Shown: one piece after another, positions 17,993-26,152 of the stretch | Numbering within the stretch: position 1 is the stretch's first letter | How the letters are laid out: each line of letters opens with the position of its first letter | Assembly (NCBI GenBank): GCA_022825385.1 | Contig: JAJDWX010000011.1 | Coordinates: 118,228-182,227, forward strand | Length of the DNA: 64,000 nucleotides | Direction of reading: 5' to 3' | Source of the DNA: Rhodothermales bacterium | GTDB lineage: Bacteria > Bacteroidota > Rhodothermia > Rhodothermales > VXPQ01 | The notes under the pieces: generated by a model | The model's database searches: none | Seen by the model: only the letters and a program-made list of their open reading frames with translations | What the model was told of the DNA's origin: nothing | Position numbers and translations under genes: made by a program

Positions 17993-18589
17993 TCAAAACG
18001 GACGGTGGACGACGCCGGGGTCGAGACGGTCCGCCATTTGAAGCAAGCCCTTGTACTTGCGACGAAATTCCGCCGGGTCCTGCGCGATCGTTTCCATGGA
18101 AAACCTGGGCAAAAGCGCGGTCAGGCGCTCGTCCATCTCTTCCCGGTCGATCCAGCCATATTTCATGTACGTCAGCACAATATGATAATCCGGTTCGTCG
18201 CCCCGGGCTATGTGCCGGAACGCAACCGAATACGGATCGAAATGGCCCAGCGTCAATCCGGAATCCGCCAGCTCCCGAACCAGCCGATGGCGCGCTTCGA
18301 ATCCGTCGGGCAGGGGAATCAGGTCGCCGGGGTATTCCTGGTCCAGCGCCACGCCGAACTGCGCCGCGGCGCGGGCCGCCGCCGCATCCCATTCGGGTCG
18401 ATGGCCCACGTCGGCGTACAAACGCACGGCGTCCGTCCACGAACGCCATCCCTCCAGGACTTGCGAAGTTTCGCCAAGCAAAAGGACGCGCCCGGCAAGC
18501 GCCTTGCCGGGAACCGATTCGGCGTAGCCGCGGGCTGCCGCCGTCAAAAAATTCTTCAGCACGAAACGGGTCGCCAACGCGCCGATCAT
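17993..18589 (-). CDS. Hypothetical protein coupled to ferredoxin
   Basis: A 198-residue protein of unknown family. Its ATG overlaps the ferredoxin stop (ATGA), so the pair is translationally coupled. The N-terminus (MIGALATRFVLKNFLTAAARGYAES) could be an amphipathic helix or short membrane anchor. The rest is mixed helix and strand with conserved-looking HFDPYSVAF and MKYGWIDREEMDERL. The coupling suggests a direct partner of the ferredoxin within the redox cluster. Confidence 0.65.
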   Translation of the reverse strand: MIGALATRFVLKNFLTAAARGYAESVPGKALAGRVLLLGETSQVLEGWRSWTDAVRLYADVGHRPEWDAAAARAAAQFGVALDQEYPGDLIPLPDGFEARHRLVRELADSGLTLGHFDPYSVAFRHIARGDEPDYHIVLTYMKYGWIDREEMDERLTALLPRFSMETIAQDPAEFRRKYKGLLQMADRLDPGVVHRPF

Positions 18590-18801
18590 GATCTACCCTC
18601 CGTATTGGGCGCCGCGCCGGTTTCTTCCCAGTCGGGAATGGGCACGATCGCTTCCTCGGGACACTCCGCTACGCATTCCATGAAGTCGCAACAGGTGTCG
18701 TCGATGACGTAAATCGGATCTCCGGGGGAAATCGCGCTAATGGGGCACACATCCACGCACAGTCCGCACTGCGCGCAAGCGTCTGTGATCATGTGAGGCA
18801 T
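18586..18801 (-). CDS. 2[4Fe-4S]-type ferredoxin
   Basis: A 71-residue ferredoxin that starts MPHMITDACAQCGLC. The first motif C-x2-C-x2-C-x3-CP is canonical (CAQCGLCVDVCP). The second is altered: TCCDFMECVAECP has two adjacent Cys, a four-residue gap, then C-x3-CP. The second site may therefore hold a modified or lower-potential cluster, or be loop-extended as in Chlorobium-type ferredoxins. It is a likely low-potential donor for the radical SAM or other cluster enzymes. The acidic tail is typical. Confidence 0.9.
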   Translation of the reverse strand: MPHMITDACAQCGLCVDVCPISAISPGDPIYVIDDTCCDFMECVAECPEEAIVPIPDWEETGAAPNTEGRS

Positions 18802-18854
18802 GGCCGCAAAGCGATGGGTGCAACAAGACGCGAAAAGCCCCGGAGAGGCGGTGA

Positions 18855-19649
18855 TTATCCCTGCCTGTGTCCGTTCAGGGCCTGCTTGTCGATCACGCCG
18901 CCCGCCTCGTTCACGGTGTTGTCGCTCCGCTTGCCCGGATACCGGCGCTTCGGCGTCTTGTCTTTCCAGCGGTAAATCCAGAAGCAGTACGCATACGGAT
19001 ATATGGTCTGGACCACATGGAACGGCTCATATTCGAACAGGCGCCGCATCGCCCAGCAGAAACGGTACCGCTTGTCCTCCGGCTCGATGATTTCCACCAC
19101 GCAGTCCGCCTGAAAACTGACGAACACCGGCGCGTTGCCGGTCCACAACACGGAAGCAAAGGGGTTTTCGACCAGGTTCCGAAGCGTCGATCCCTCGAAA
19201 ATCTCCAGCAGCCCGACGCGCCGAAAATCGATATGTTCGGGATGAGAATACAGTTCGCGGGCCGTCCGAATGCGCAGGTCGCGCGTCTCGTTGACGGCAT
19301 GGGGGGGCAATTCCTCGATCTGCGCGACGGCGTCCTCGACCAGTTTAAGGTAATGGTCGATATGCTCGTCCTTCGGGGTGAACCCCACGCCCTTGTTGGC
19401 CAGATTCGGCACAAGCGCGTCCTCGGCCCATGTGGCCACCACCGGCAAATGGCCTGCGTTGAACGCAATGTACTGATCCTGTTCGATCGCGTCGTAAATG
19501 CTGTGTTTGTAATCGAGTTGCCAACGGATGAACTTCTCCGGCAGTTCGATAACGTCCAGATGCTGATCGGCGCCCTCCTTTTTGAGGCGGGCTACGCCAT
19601 GGGTTACCTGTACTTGCTCCGTGAGTGTTTTTGCGTCAAGCTGTTCCAT
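18855..19649 (-). CDS. Unknown soluble protein between ferredoxin and radical SAM genes
   Basis: A 264-residue protein that I cannot assign. It is acidic in its first half (FTPKDEHIDHYLKLVEDAVAQIEELPP) and aromatic toward the end (HVVQTIYPYAYCFWIYRWK). Cysteines are few and not in a cluster motif. It sits 33 bases after the radical SAM gene and ahead of the ferredoxin, on the same strand. Position suggests a pathway partner, such as a tetrapyrrole-binding protein or a second enzyme, but no motif proves it. Confidence 0.7.
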   Translation of the reverse strand: MEQLDAKTLTEQVQVTHGVARLKKEGADQHLDVIELPEKFIRWQLDYKHSIYDAIEQDQYIAFNAGHLPVVATWAEDALVPNLANKGVGFTPKDEHIDHYLKLVEDAVAQIEELPPHAVNETRDLRIRTARELYSHPEHIDFRRVGLLEIFEGSTLRNLVENPFASVLWTGNAPVFVSFQADCVVEIIEPEDKRYRFCWAMRRLFEYEPFHVVQTIYPYAYCFWIYRWKDKTPKRRYPGKRSDNTVNEAGGVIDKQALNGHRQG

Positions 19650-19682
19650 GAATACGGGGAGGTATAATGAATAAAAAGCGGG

Positions 19683-20987
19683 CTACGCGAGTCGTTCCGG
19701 AATAGAAACTTCTTTAATAGCCTGGCTATCCTGTGGTTTCCCGACCGGCTCCGAAAAAGACGGCGCCCCCCGGTCCATGCCTGCAAGGGCTTCCTGCATG
19801 ACGCGGGCGGAGATGCGCCGCACTCCGTGGCGGTCGGCGTACGCTTCAAGGCCCTTGCGAACCTTGTTGCGAATGAAAGAGATTGGAATGCGATCCAGCC
19901 GCGCTTGCGCTTCGGGGGACCACTCGATATCGCATCGAGCAAGCGCCCGGCCCGTCGGCTGGTACAGGCAGGCCGGATCCTCGGCCAGATAATCGTTGAA
20001 GGCTGCCTGGGCGCGACACCGGCAGCCGCCGCAAAGTTCGTTGAACTCGCACGCGCCGCATTTGCCCTTGAGGCGGGCAGGGTCTCGCAAATCCGTCAGC
20101 ACGGGGGACGAAGCCCATATCTCGGAAAAGGACTGCTCGCGGACATTTCCGGCGACTACCGTCATGTACGGACACGGCGTAACGTCCCCGCCCGGCGTGA
20201 TGCGGCAATATTCCGTGCCCGCCATGCACCCTCCGCTTTCCAGGCCCCCCAGCCCCTCGTCATACGCGATCTGCTTGAATTGGGGGGCGCACTTGGACCG
20301 AACCAGCATGGGGCGGTACTCGTCCTGCACATGCGCCATTTCCCGCAGGAGCGCGTCCGTGGCGAGGGCGGAAAGGTCGTTCATCTCCTGCCCCCGGCCC
20401 GTCTGCACCAGAAAATACAGATTGAAGGACCAGGCGCCTTTCTCTCGCGCAAACGCCATGAGTTCCGGGATTTCCTCCCGGTTCATGTCCATCGCGGTGG
20501 TTTGCACAAGCGTTTGCAGCCCATGGCGACGACAGGTTTCCAGGGCGCGCACCGAATGCGCCCAGGCGTTCGGCCCGCCGCGAAAGGCGTCGTGTTTTTC
20601 GGGGTCGATGGAGTCGATGCTTATGCCCACCCCCTTTACGCCGCATTCCGCCATCTTGCGGGCCACGAAATCGTTGACCATGACGCCGTTCGTCCCCATC
20701 ACGACCCACATTCCCCGGTCGGAGGCTTTCTGCGCAATCTGATAAATATCCCGGCGCAGCAGCGGCTCGCCGCCGGTCAGGATGAGCATCTCCGTGCCCA
20801 GCGCCTCCATCTCGTCGATAAGCGCAAGGCACTCGTCCGTAGTCAATTCGTTTTCTTCGGCGGCGCCCCCTTCCATATAGCAATGAGGGCACTTGAGATT
20901 GCATTTCCTGGTCAGATTCCAGGAAACCAGCGAAGGACGATGCCCTGCGGAGGGAGACAAGAAAGACAGGGAGCGGGCGGCGTCCAT
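19683..20987 (-). CDS. Radical SAM/SPASM protein, NirJ/AhbD-like, with C-terminal PCP_red-like domain
   Basis: A 434-residue radical SAM enzyme. C29-x3-C33-x2-C36 binds the SAM cluster (CNLKCPHC), followed by the GGEPLL motif. Toward the C-terminus a SPASM-type cysteine set includes CMAG, CRITPGGDVTPCPY, CGACEFNELCGGCRCR and CLY. The arrangement resembles NirJ and AhbD, which modify heme d1 precursors or make heme from coproheme. Residues 370-420 carry a PCP_red-like domain (EWSPEAQARLDRIPISFIR), not a usual NirJ feature. In a cluster full of cytochromes it may make or alter a tetrapyrrole cofactor; a peptide substrate is the alternative. Confidence 0.82.
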   Translation of the reverse strand: MDAARSLSFLSPSAGHRPSLVSWNLTRKCNLKCPHCYMEGGAAEENELTTDECLALIDEMEALGTEMLILTGGEPLLRRDIYQIAQKASDRGMWVVMGTNGVMVNDFVARKMAECGVKGVGISIDSIDPEKHDAFRGGPNAWAHSVRALETCRRHGLQTLVQTTAMDMNREEIPELMAFAREKGAWSFNLYFLVQTGRGQEMNDLSALATDALLREMAHVQDEYRPMLVRSKCAPQFKQIAYDEGLGGLESGGCMAGTEYCRITPGGDVTPCPYMTVVAGNVREQSFSEIWASSPVLTDLRDPARLKGKCGACEFNELCGGCRCRAQAAFNDYLAEDPACLYQPTGRALARCDIEWSPEAQARLDRIPISFIRNKVRKGLEAYADRHGVRRISARVMQEALAGMDRGAPSFSEPVGKPQDSQAIKEVSIPERLA

Positions 20988-21026
20988 TGGGTACTCGCAG
21001 AAAAGACTTCTAAAGGATACGTAAAA

Positions 21027-22643
21027 TCAGGCGGAAACGGACGTACGGCGGCGGAAGCGCATCAGCCCGACGATGCTGAGCAGCGCCAGCAAGGTCAGGC
21101 CGCCCGCGCGCAGCATGGGCATCACGGGCGAAGGACGCTCGGAAGGCTCGATGTACAGATAGTACCATCCGGTAATGCCCCGGCGATTGCCCCGCTCGTC
21201 GTTGAAGCCGTCCCATACCGAAAAGGCGATGGGGACGAACGCGCCTTCCGCAAAACGCTCGTCGCGCGGCATGGCGAACACGGCGGTCCATTCCCCGTCC
21301 TCGTACGTCGCATGTACGGACGGATCGGTTTCGCCGGCAATCAGGTTGCCGCTGCCTCGTCCGACATACGAACGCCCCGCGCCCGACGCCAGATCGGCAA
21401 ACCATAAATCCACCGGCTGCCCGGCGTCTCCGAACAGGAAATACGGCAGGCCTTCCGGCGCCATTTCCTGCGGAAACTGTACGGCGACCGCATCGGACCA
21501 GACGCTGGCCACGGTATCCCGAACGACCTGCTCGGTGGGCGGAACCGCCATATCCGGCGCATTTTCGCCCGTCGTTTCCGCAGACATGTCGTGCCATGCA
21601 AGCATGATGGCGATTTCGTCCGCATTGTAGCGGGCTTTCACTTCGACGCCGTCCACGCCCGGCATAAAGGAGCGTCCCGATTCGATCACTTGCCCCACGA
21701 CGGGAAAATAGGCTCCGCGCCCCTCGCCAAAAGCAGCCCGGCCCTGCGCCGGATCGACGGGGTCGGCTGCGTAGCGCGCCGTGGCGGCGGTCGCATAGTC
21801 GGGATCGTCCTGCGACAGCGAGTAGACGTAATCGACAAGGGCCCAGCTGTCCTCTATCGGGGTAATGCTGTAGGATGGCATGGGCGAGCCGTCCAGCCCC
21901 GTGGTGAACGTGCGATAGATGTCCTGGCGCGTGGCGCCCCCGATAAAGGTCCAGCGTTTCGTAAGGTCGGCGGGACGGATATGGTTGCCCCACTGCTCCT
22001 GCAAGGTCGGAGCGGAAGACCCGTCCCCGCGCCCGGCCATGCCATGGCAATCGAAACACTGGTTCTCTTCGTACACCGCGCGCCCCCGCTCGGCGGACGC
22101 TTCGCTAAACGACGGAGGATCCGGAATCTCGGCAAGGTCCGGCACGCCGTACGGCCCGGAAAAATCGGCGTTGAAGGTCTTGAGGTAGTAGACCAGGTTG
22201 CGAATTTCGTCGTCGCTGAGTTGCGGCCAGGGCGGCATGCCCGTATACGGCATCCCGTCGCGAATCACCCGCGCAAGGTCGTCGTCCGTGGGCAATTGTC
22301 CGCTTGGCGTGGTGCGAACCTTGTACACGCCCGCGGTAAAATCGCGGGGCATCGGACGCATGAAAGGCGCCGCCACGCCATCCCCTTGCCCGGCGTCTCC
22401 GTGACATTGCGCGCACTTGTCCATATACAAGGATCGGCCTGCTTCGCGTTGTTCTTCGCTGCCCAGATCGGGCGCGGGTTGCGCCCAGGCCGCAAGCGGA
22501 AGCCCCGCCACGCCCAGGCACGCCGCAAGGACGCACGACAGAAAGCCCGATCGGGAAAAATGCCTGACGGCGCGTCTTGTCCGGCAAGCAGCAACGCGAA
22601 TCGCTATGTCGGTTACGTTCCTAATGACCGTCTCCCCCTCCAC
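21027..22643 (-). CDS. Diheme cytochrome c fused to ethylbenzene-dehydrogenase-type heme domain
   Basis: A 538-residue exported protein with a signal region ending AWAQ (residue 55). It has two c-type heme sites, C77-x2-C80-H81 (CAQCH) and C196-x2-C199-H200 (CFDCH), each followed by Met-containing segments. Residues about 290-515 match the EB_dh/DOMON-like heme-binding fold seen in gamma subunits of DMSO-reductase-family enzymes (AIMLAWHDMS, VAVQFPQEM, PIAFSVWDGFNDERG). A C-terminal helix near 515-530 anchors it. It is the last cytochrome gene of the CydA-like operon, overlapping the previous gene by 23 bases. It is probably the electron entry or exit module. Confidence 0.82.
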   Translation of the reverse strand: MEGETVIRNVTDIAIRVAACRTRRAVRHFSRSGFLSCVLAACLGVAGLPLAAWAQPAPDLGSEEQREAGRSLYMDKCAQCHGDAGQGDGVAAPFMRPMPRDFTAGVYKVRTTPSGQLPTDDDLARVIRDGMPYTGMPPWPQLSDDEIRNLVYYLKTFNADFSGPYGVPDLAEIPDPPSFSEASAERGRAVYEENQCFDCHGMAGRGDGSSAPTLQEQWGNHIRPADLTKRWTFIGGATRQDIYRTFTTGLDGSPMPSYSITPIEDSWALVDYVYSLSQDDPDYATAATARYAADPVDPAQGRAAFGEGRGAYFPVVGQVIESGRSFMPGVDGVEVKARYNADEIAIMLAWHDMSAETTGENAPDMAVPPTEQVVRDTVASVWSDAVAVQFPQEMAPEGLPYFLFGDAGQPVDLWFADLASGAGRSYVGRGSGNLIAGETDPSVHATYEDGEWTAVFAMPRDERFAEGAFVPIAFSVWDGFNDERGNRRGITGWYYLYIEPSERPSPVMPMLRAGGLTLLALLSIVGLMRFRRRTSVSA

Positions 22644-23454
22644 CGTGATCCTCCCGCGCGCGCGGTCGGTGTCCAGTGAAATCGTACAGGAAAAGCGTCA
22701 CGTCCCACATCTCCTCTTCCGTAAGGAAATTTTCCCAGGCGGGCATGGCCGACAGCCAGGGCGTGGATTCGCTCGGCAGACCCGGCCCCCCCTTGGCGAT
22801 GCGCCAGAAGATATACCCCTCCTGAAGCATGGCGATCGTCGTGGCGTCCTGGAAATTCGCCGGAATGGGATCGTATCCGTGGGCGAAAAGACCATCCCCC
22901 GCCATATCGTCCCCATGGCAGTACACGCAATTTTCGTAGTACACGCGCCGCCCGTTCGCCACATGTTCCGCAAAAGCGGCCGGATCTTCCGTTTCCAGCG
23001 CGCGATACGGGTTGTCGTCGTTGACCAGGTCGATCGTCCGGCCGGCCACCTCGATGCTCACCGGCGGCGGCGGATGAATCGTGCGGCTGCTGAGCGGAGG
23101 GGCAGGCCCTTCCGTAACGTCGAAATACACCCGAAGCGCCACAAGGCAAGGCAACAGAATGAGGGTGACCAGGAGAGCAACCGTATACTTCTTCTCCGTA
23201 GCGAAGGCCACGGCCCGGTCCAGCGCGAACCGGAAATGCGCCGAATTCGCCGAAATGTACGCCAGGAGCGAAAGCGTAAGAATCGCAAGGAACATCCCCT
23301 GAATAGAGGTGGGCAAGGGCGGATTGATGCCCCAGCGCAGAAAAACAAAGGTGGCGGCCCACCATCCAACGAGCCAGCCGAGGATGTTCATCTTCGGAAC
23401 GAAGCGCAGGGCGAGGAGCCCTGCGCACGCCGCAAGCAGGATAAGGATATTCAT
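22621..23454 (-). CDS. Membrane-anchored monoheme cytochrome c
   Basis: A 277-residue protein with about four N-terminal hydrophobic helices (residues 1-20, 24-45, 50-68, 92-110). A periplasmic cytochrome c domain has one site, C176-x2-C179-H180 (CVYCH), with a Met ligand candidate in LSAMPAWENFL. The tail is rich in His and Gly (REDHGGGGDGH). The stop of this gene overlaps the next cytochrome's start, and its start overlaps the preceding stop (ATGA), so all cytochromes here are translationally coupled. It resembles membrane cytochrome subunits that shuttle electrons within a complex. Confidence 0.85.
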   Translation of the reverse strand: MNILILLAACAGLLALRFVPKMNILGWLVGWWAATFVFLRWGINPPLPTSIQGMFLAILTLSLLAYISANSAHFRFALDRAVAFATEKKYTVALLVTLILLPCLVALRVYFDVTEGPAPPLSSRTIHPPPPVSIEVAGRTIDLVNDDNPYRALETEDPAAFAEHVANGRRVYYENCVYCHGDDMAGDGLFAHGYDPIPANFQDATTIAMLQEGYIFWRIAKGGPGLPSESTPWLSAMPAWENFLTEEEMWDVTLFLYDFTGHRPRAREDHGGGGDGH

Positions 23455-24272
23455 GACCCTCCCTTTTGCATTGCCAGATAATCAACCAGCGTTTTGAGCT
23501 GCCCGGACGAGATCTTGTCGTAAAATCCGGTCGCGTTCAGCTGGGCGGACATCAGGCCCGCCGTAAATTCCTCCGCCACGACGGCGTCGGGGTCCATGAT
23601 CGCCTCGTAGAGTTCGGCGGTCGAAAAATCGTTGCCCGCATTGTACAAACTGGGACCAAGAAGCGGCGTGGGTTCGGTAACGCTGTGGCATGTGCCGCAG
23701 GCGTACATGGCGAACAATTCCTCCCCGGACAGATTCTCCGCCGAAGGCCCCGCCGCCGCGCTGGCCTGCGAAGCCGCAGCGGCGGCGGAATTTTCCTCGC
23801 TCTGCCAGCGCAGTTCCGTATCCAGCGTAACCGTAGCGACGCCGCCAAGACTCTGGAGGTACGCAATCACAGCAAGGATTTCCTGGTCGTTCAGGTCGAT
23901 GGGCGGATCGGAGATGGGCGTCATGCCGGGCAAAAAGCCCTCGACGATATATTCGTTGGGGTCGTAGAGCGATTCGGCAAGATACTCCACGTCGCTGAAC
24001 CCCTCCTTCCGGTCGGCGGCCACCAGCCCGATGTTCGCCAGATCGGGAAAACGCCCCCCGGTGTCCCCGGATACGGTGTGGCACGTAAGGCACGTCCCCT
24101 TGCCCGACGCGATTTCCTCCCCGGCGACGACCAGTTCCTCCGTAGTCATGTCGGCGCCCAGTTCCGTCTCTTCGGGCGGATACGTCACTTTTTGCGGCAC
24201 CATCTGGCTGACGTAGCTATAAAAGGCAGCCACGAGGACCGTGAAGACGCATATCTTGAGTGCATTCATCAT
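23451..24272 (-). CDS. Membrane-anchored diheme cytochrome c
   Basis: A 273-residue protein with an uncleaved N-terminal helix (residues 5-23). Two cytochrome c domains carry CLTCH (residues 61-65) and CGTCH (near 195), with Met candidates in PGMTPI and GLMSAQ. An Ala/Ser-rich linker joins them. Both ends overlap their neighbours by four bases (ATGA), linking it to the CydA-like gene upstream. It is likely a stable subunit of the complex rather than a soluble carrier. Confidence 0.87.
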   Translation of the reverse strand: MMNALKICVFTVLVAAFYSYVSQMVPQKVTYPPEETELGADMTTEELVVAGEEIASGKGTCLTCHTVSGDTGGRFPDLANIGLVAADRKEGFSDVEYLAESLYDPNEYIVEGFLPGMTPISDPPIDLNDQEILAVIAYLQSLGGVATVTLDTELRWQSEENSAAAAASQASAAAGPSAENLSGEELFAMYACGTCHSVTEPTPLLGPSLYNAGNDFSTAELYEAIMDPDAVVAEEFTAGLMSAQLNATGFYDKISSGQLKTLVDYLAMQKGGS

Positions 24273-26014
24273 GGCGACGCGCCCCCCTCGGCCTCGAGTT
24301 GTTTCTTACCGGACAGGCTGGACAGGAAAAATACGACCGCAATAAACGCGAAGAAGATCAGCACGGTAACCGACACCACATTGGCGGCGTAGCCCAGCGT
24401 AGGCGTAAACGCATGCTCCGACGTATCGCGCATCACGCCGTATACGTGCCAGTGCTGTCGAATGCCCGAGCGGACGTAGCCCATCAGCCCCATCGTCCAG
24501 GCAAACGTGATGGCAATGAAAAAGAGCGCGTACTGCGCCCGGTTGGGAATCTTGCCCCACTCGATCGGCCCCAGAATCCTTGCGTTCCTGAACATGAACA
24601 CATCGATGATCGTGATCGAAATCATGGCGAAGAGCACCAGGCCCACCTGCGGAATAGACAGCCCGATCCGTACGGATGCTTCTACGAAGTACCCGTAGAC
24701 GCCAAGGAAAATAACGACCCCCACGACCGCCGCCAGAATCCCGAATTGCACGATATTGCCCGTTTTCGCCCAGGAAACGGTCGCTTCCTTGTTGGCCCGG
24801 CGATAGAACAGAAAGCTCAGGTAGGTGGTGAGAATCAGTACGTTGACGGCGGTGTTCTTGGCGGACATCACCCCCAGCACGTTCAGGATCGGGTGATGGG
24901 AACCGCCCATGGCGCGGGCTTCCTCCACCGTGGCGACCAGCGAATGCGGCGTCGCCCAGACAATGAAACAGACGGTGATGGACGCAAGCAGCCACTTGGT
25001 GAACTTGCGGTATCGCTCCGCTCCGTGGATGCGCTCCATGCTTAGCCACAGATAATAATTGGCGGCAAGGAACAGGTTGCCGATCAGCACGGCCTGAATG
25101 ATGAACAACCAGGAAAAGGTGCCGCCCATGAGCGCAATGCCCAGACTCTGGGAAAAGGCGTAAATTTCGCGGCCCAGCCAGTACCCCGCGAACGGCAAAG
25201 GCAACAGCGCCGCAATGGCGATGAAATTGCCCATGTAGCCCATCCAGTCGTAATGCGCCCGCTCCTCGTCGGTCTTCGCGCCGAGAAATTTGTAGGCCCC
25301 GTACGCCGCCGCAATGGAGCCGCCGAAACAGATGTTCGCAATGAGCCGGTGGATGTTGATGGGCATCCACGTGAAGTTATTGATGGCGTCCCAGGTGCTG
25401 AGCAAATTCCCTTCCGCGTCGATGCCGTTCGGGGAATTCATGAAGGTCAGCCAGGAATCGGCGATAAAGATGATGGCGATGCCGACCATGTTGAGGCCCA
25501 GGCCAAGCAAGAGGTGCAGCCACTTCGGCATCTTGCCCCATCCGTAATAATAACTGTACAGGAAAACGGCTTCGAGAAAGAAGACGCAGGCGTACAGCAT
25601 GAACGTCCAGTCGAAGATGGAGACCAGGTACTCCATCAACCGGGGATACAGAATGAACAGGAAGAACGTAAGGAGGGCGCCGAGGCTTGCCGTAAAGGAG
25701 AACGAGACGGACAACAGGCGCGTGAATTCGTGCGCCAGGTCGTCGTAGCGCTTGTCGCCGTTGCGAAACCCGATGAACTCGATGGTGAGCGCGAACATCG
25801 GGACGGCAAGCACGAACGCGCCGAACATCAGGTGCAACTGGGCGATAACCCATACCACCACGCGGCTGCCGACGACGGGAAAGGATCGGTATTCGACGGG
25901 TCCGGCGGCGTCCTGGGCCCATGCGTCGGGCGCCCAGAACGCAACAAGCGTCATGCCCGCTAACATCAAAAACAGGAGGGACCCGGCGGGGAGCCTCCTC
26001 GCAAGCCACTTCAT
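24269..26014 (-). CDS. CydA-like (cytochrome bd subunit I-related) membrane protein without a CydB partner
   Basis: A 581-residue protein starting at the ATG at 26014, with a signal-like segment ending at WAQDA and about 13-14 helices. Homology to bd-oxidase subunit I shows in the first His (IAQLHLMFGAFVLAVP, the b595 ligand position), FFLEAVFLYSYYYGW (Glu107 position kept, Glu99 position changed to Leu), ADSWLTFMNSPNGI, and His in NIHRLIANICFGG (b558 position). The quinol-site motif GRQPW is not kept; the nearest match is GREIY. The last five helices extend beyond usual CydA. With cytochromes c downstream and no cydB, it is probably a cytochrome c-linked relative, not a quinol oxidase. Confidence 0.82.
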   Translation of the reverse strand: MKWLARRLPAGSLLFLMLAGMTLVAFWAPDAWAQDAAGPVEYRSFPVVGSRVVVWVIAQLHLMFGAFVLAVPMFALTIEFIGFRNGDKRYDDLAHEFTRLLSVSFSFTASLGALLTFFLFILYPRLMEYLVSIFDWTFMLYACVFFLEAVFLYSYYYGWGKMPKWLHLLLGLGLNMVGIAIIFIADSWLTFMNSPNGIDAEGNLLSTWDAINNFTWMPINIHRLIANICFGGSIAAAYGAYKFLGAKTDEERAHYDWMGYMGNFIAIAALLPLPFAGYWLGREIYAFSQSLGIALMGGTFSWLFIIQAVLIGNLFLAANYYLWLSMERIHGAERYRKFTKWLLASITVCFIVWATPHSLVATVEEARAMGGSHHPILNVLGVMSAKNTAVNVLILTTYLSFLFYRRANKEATVSWAKTGNIVQFGILAAVVGVVIFLGVYGYFVEASVRIGLSIPQVGLVLFAMISITIIDVFMFRNARILGPIEWGKIPNRAQYALFFIAITFAWTMGLMGYVRSGIRQHWHVYGVMRDTSEHAFTPTLGYAANVVSVTVLIFFAFIAVVFFLSSLSGKKQLEAEGGASP

Positions 26015-26152
26015 CCGCGTTTCTGATCTTTCGTAGTAAAAAAGGAATTCCGGGTAAAGAATACGCAACAGGCGGCGAGAGTGCAAAATTTTTTTAGCGG
26101 GAATTCGCAATTCTGACGGAACAACGCAAATTCCAAACAGGCGCGACGGCTG

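Noticed and set aside
14235..20987. Bacteriochlorophyll biosynthesis locus
   Set aside because: PCP_red-like domains alone are present; no bchL, bchN, bchB or chelatase genes are seen.
24269..26014. Canonical cytochrome bd quinol oxidase
   Set aside because: No cydB, no GRQPW motif, loss of the Glu99 position, and three coupled c-type cytochromes.
26015..26110. 32-residue N-terminal extension of the CydA-like protein from an ATG at 26110
   Set aside because: Starting at 26014 gives a clean signal-like segment; the extension is basic and AT-rich and overlaps the probable promoter.
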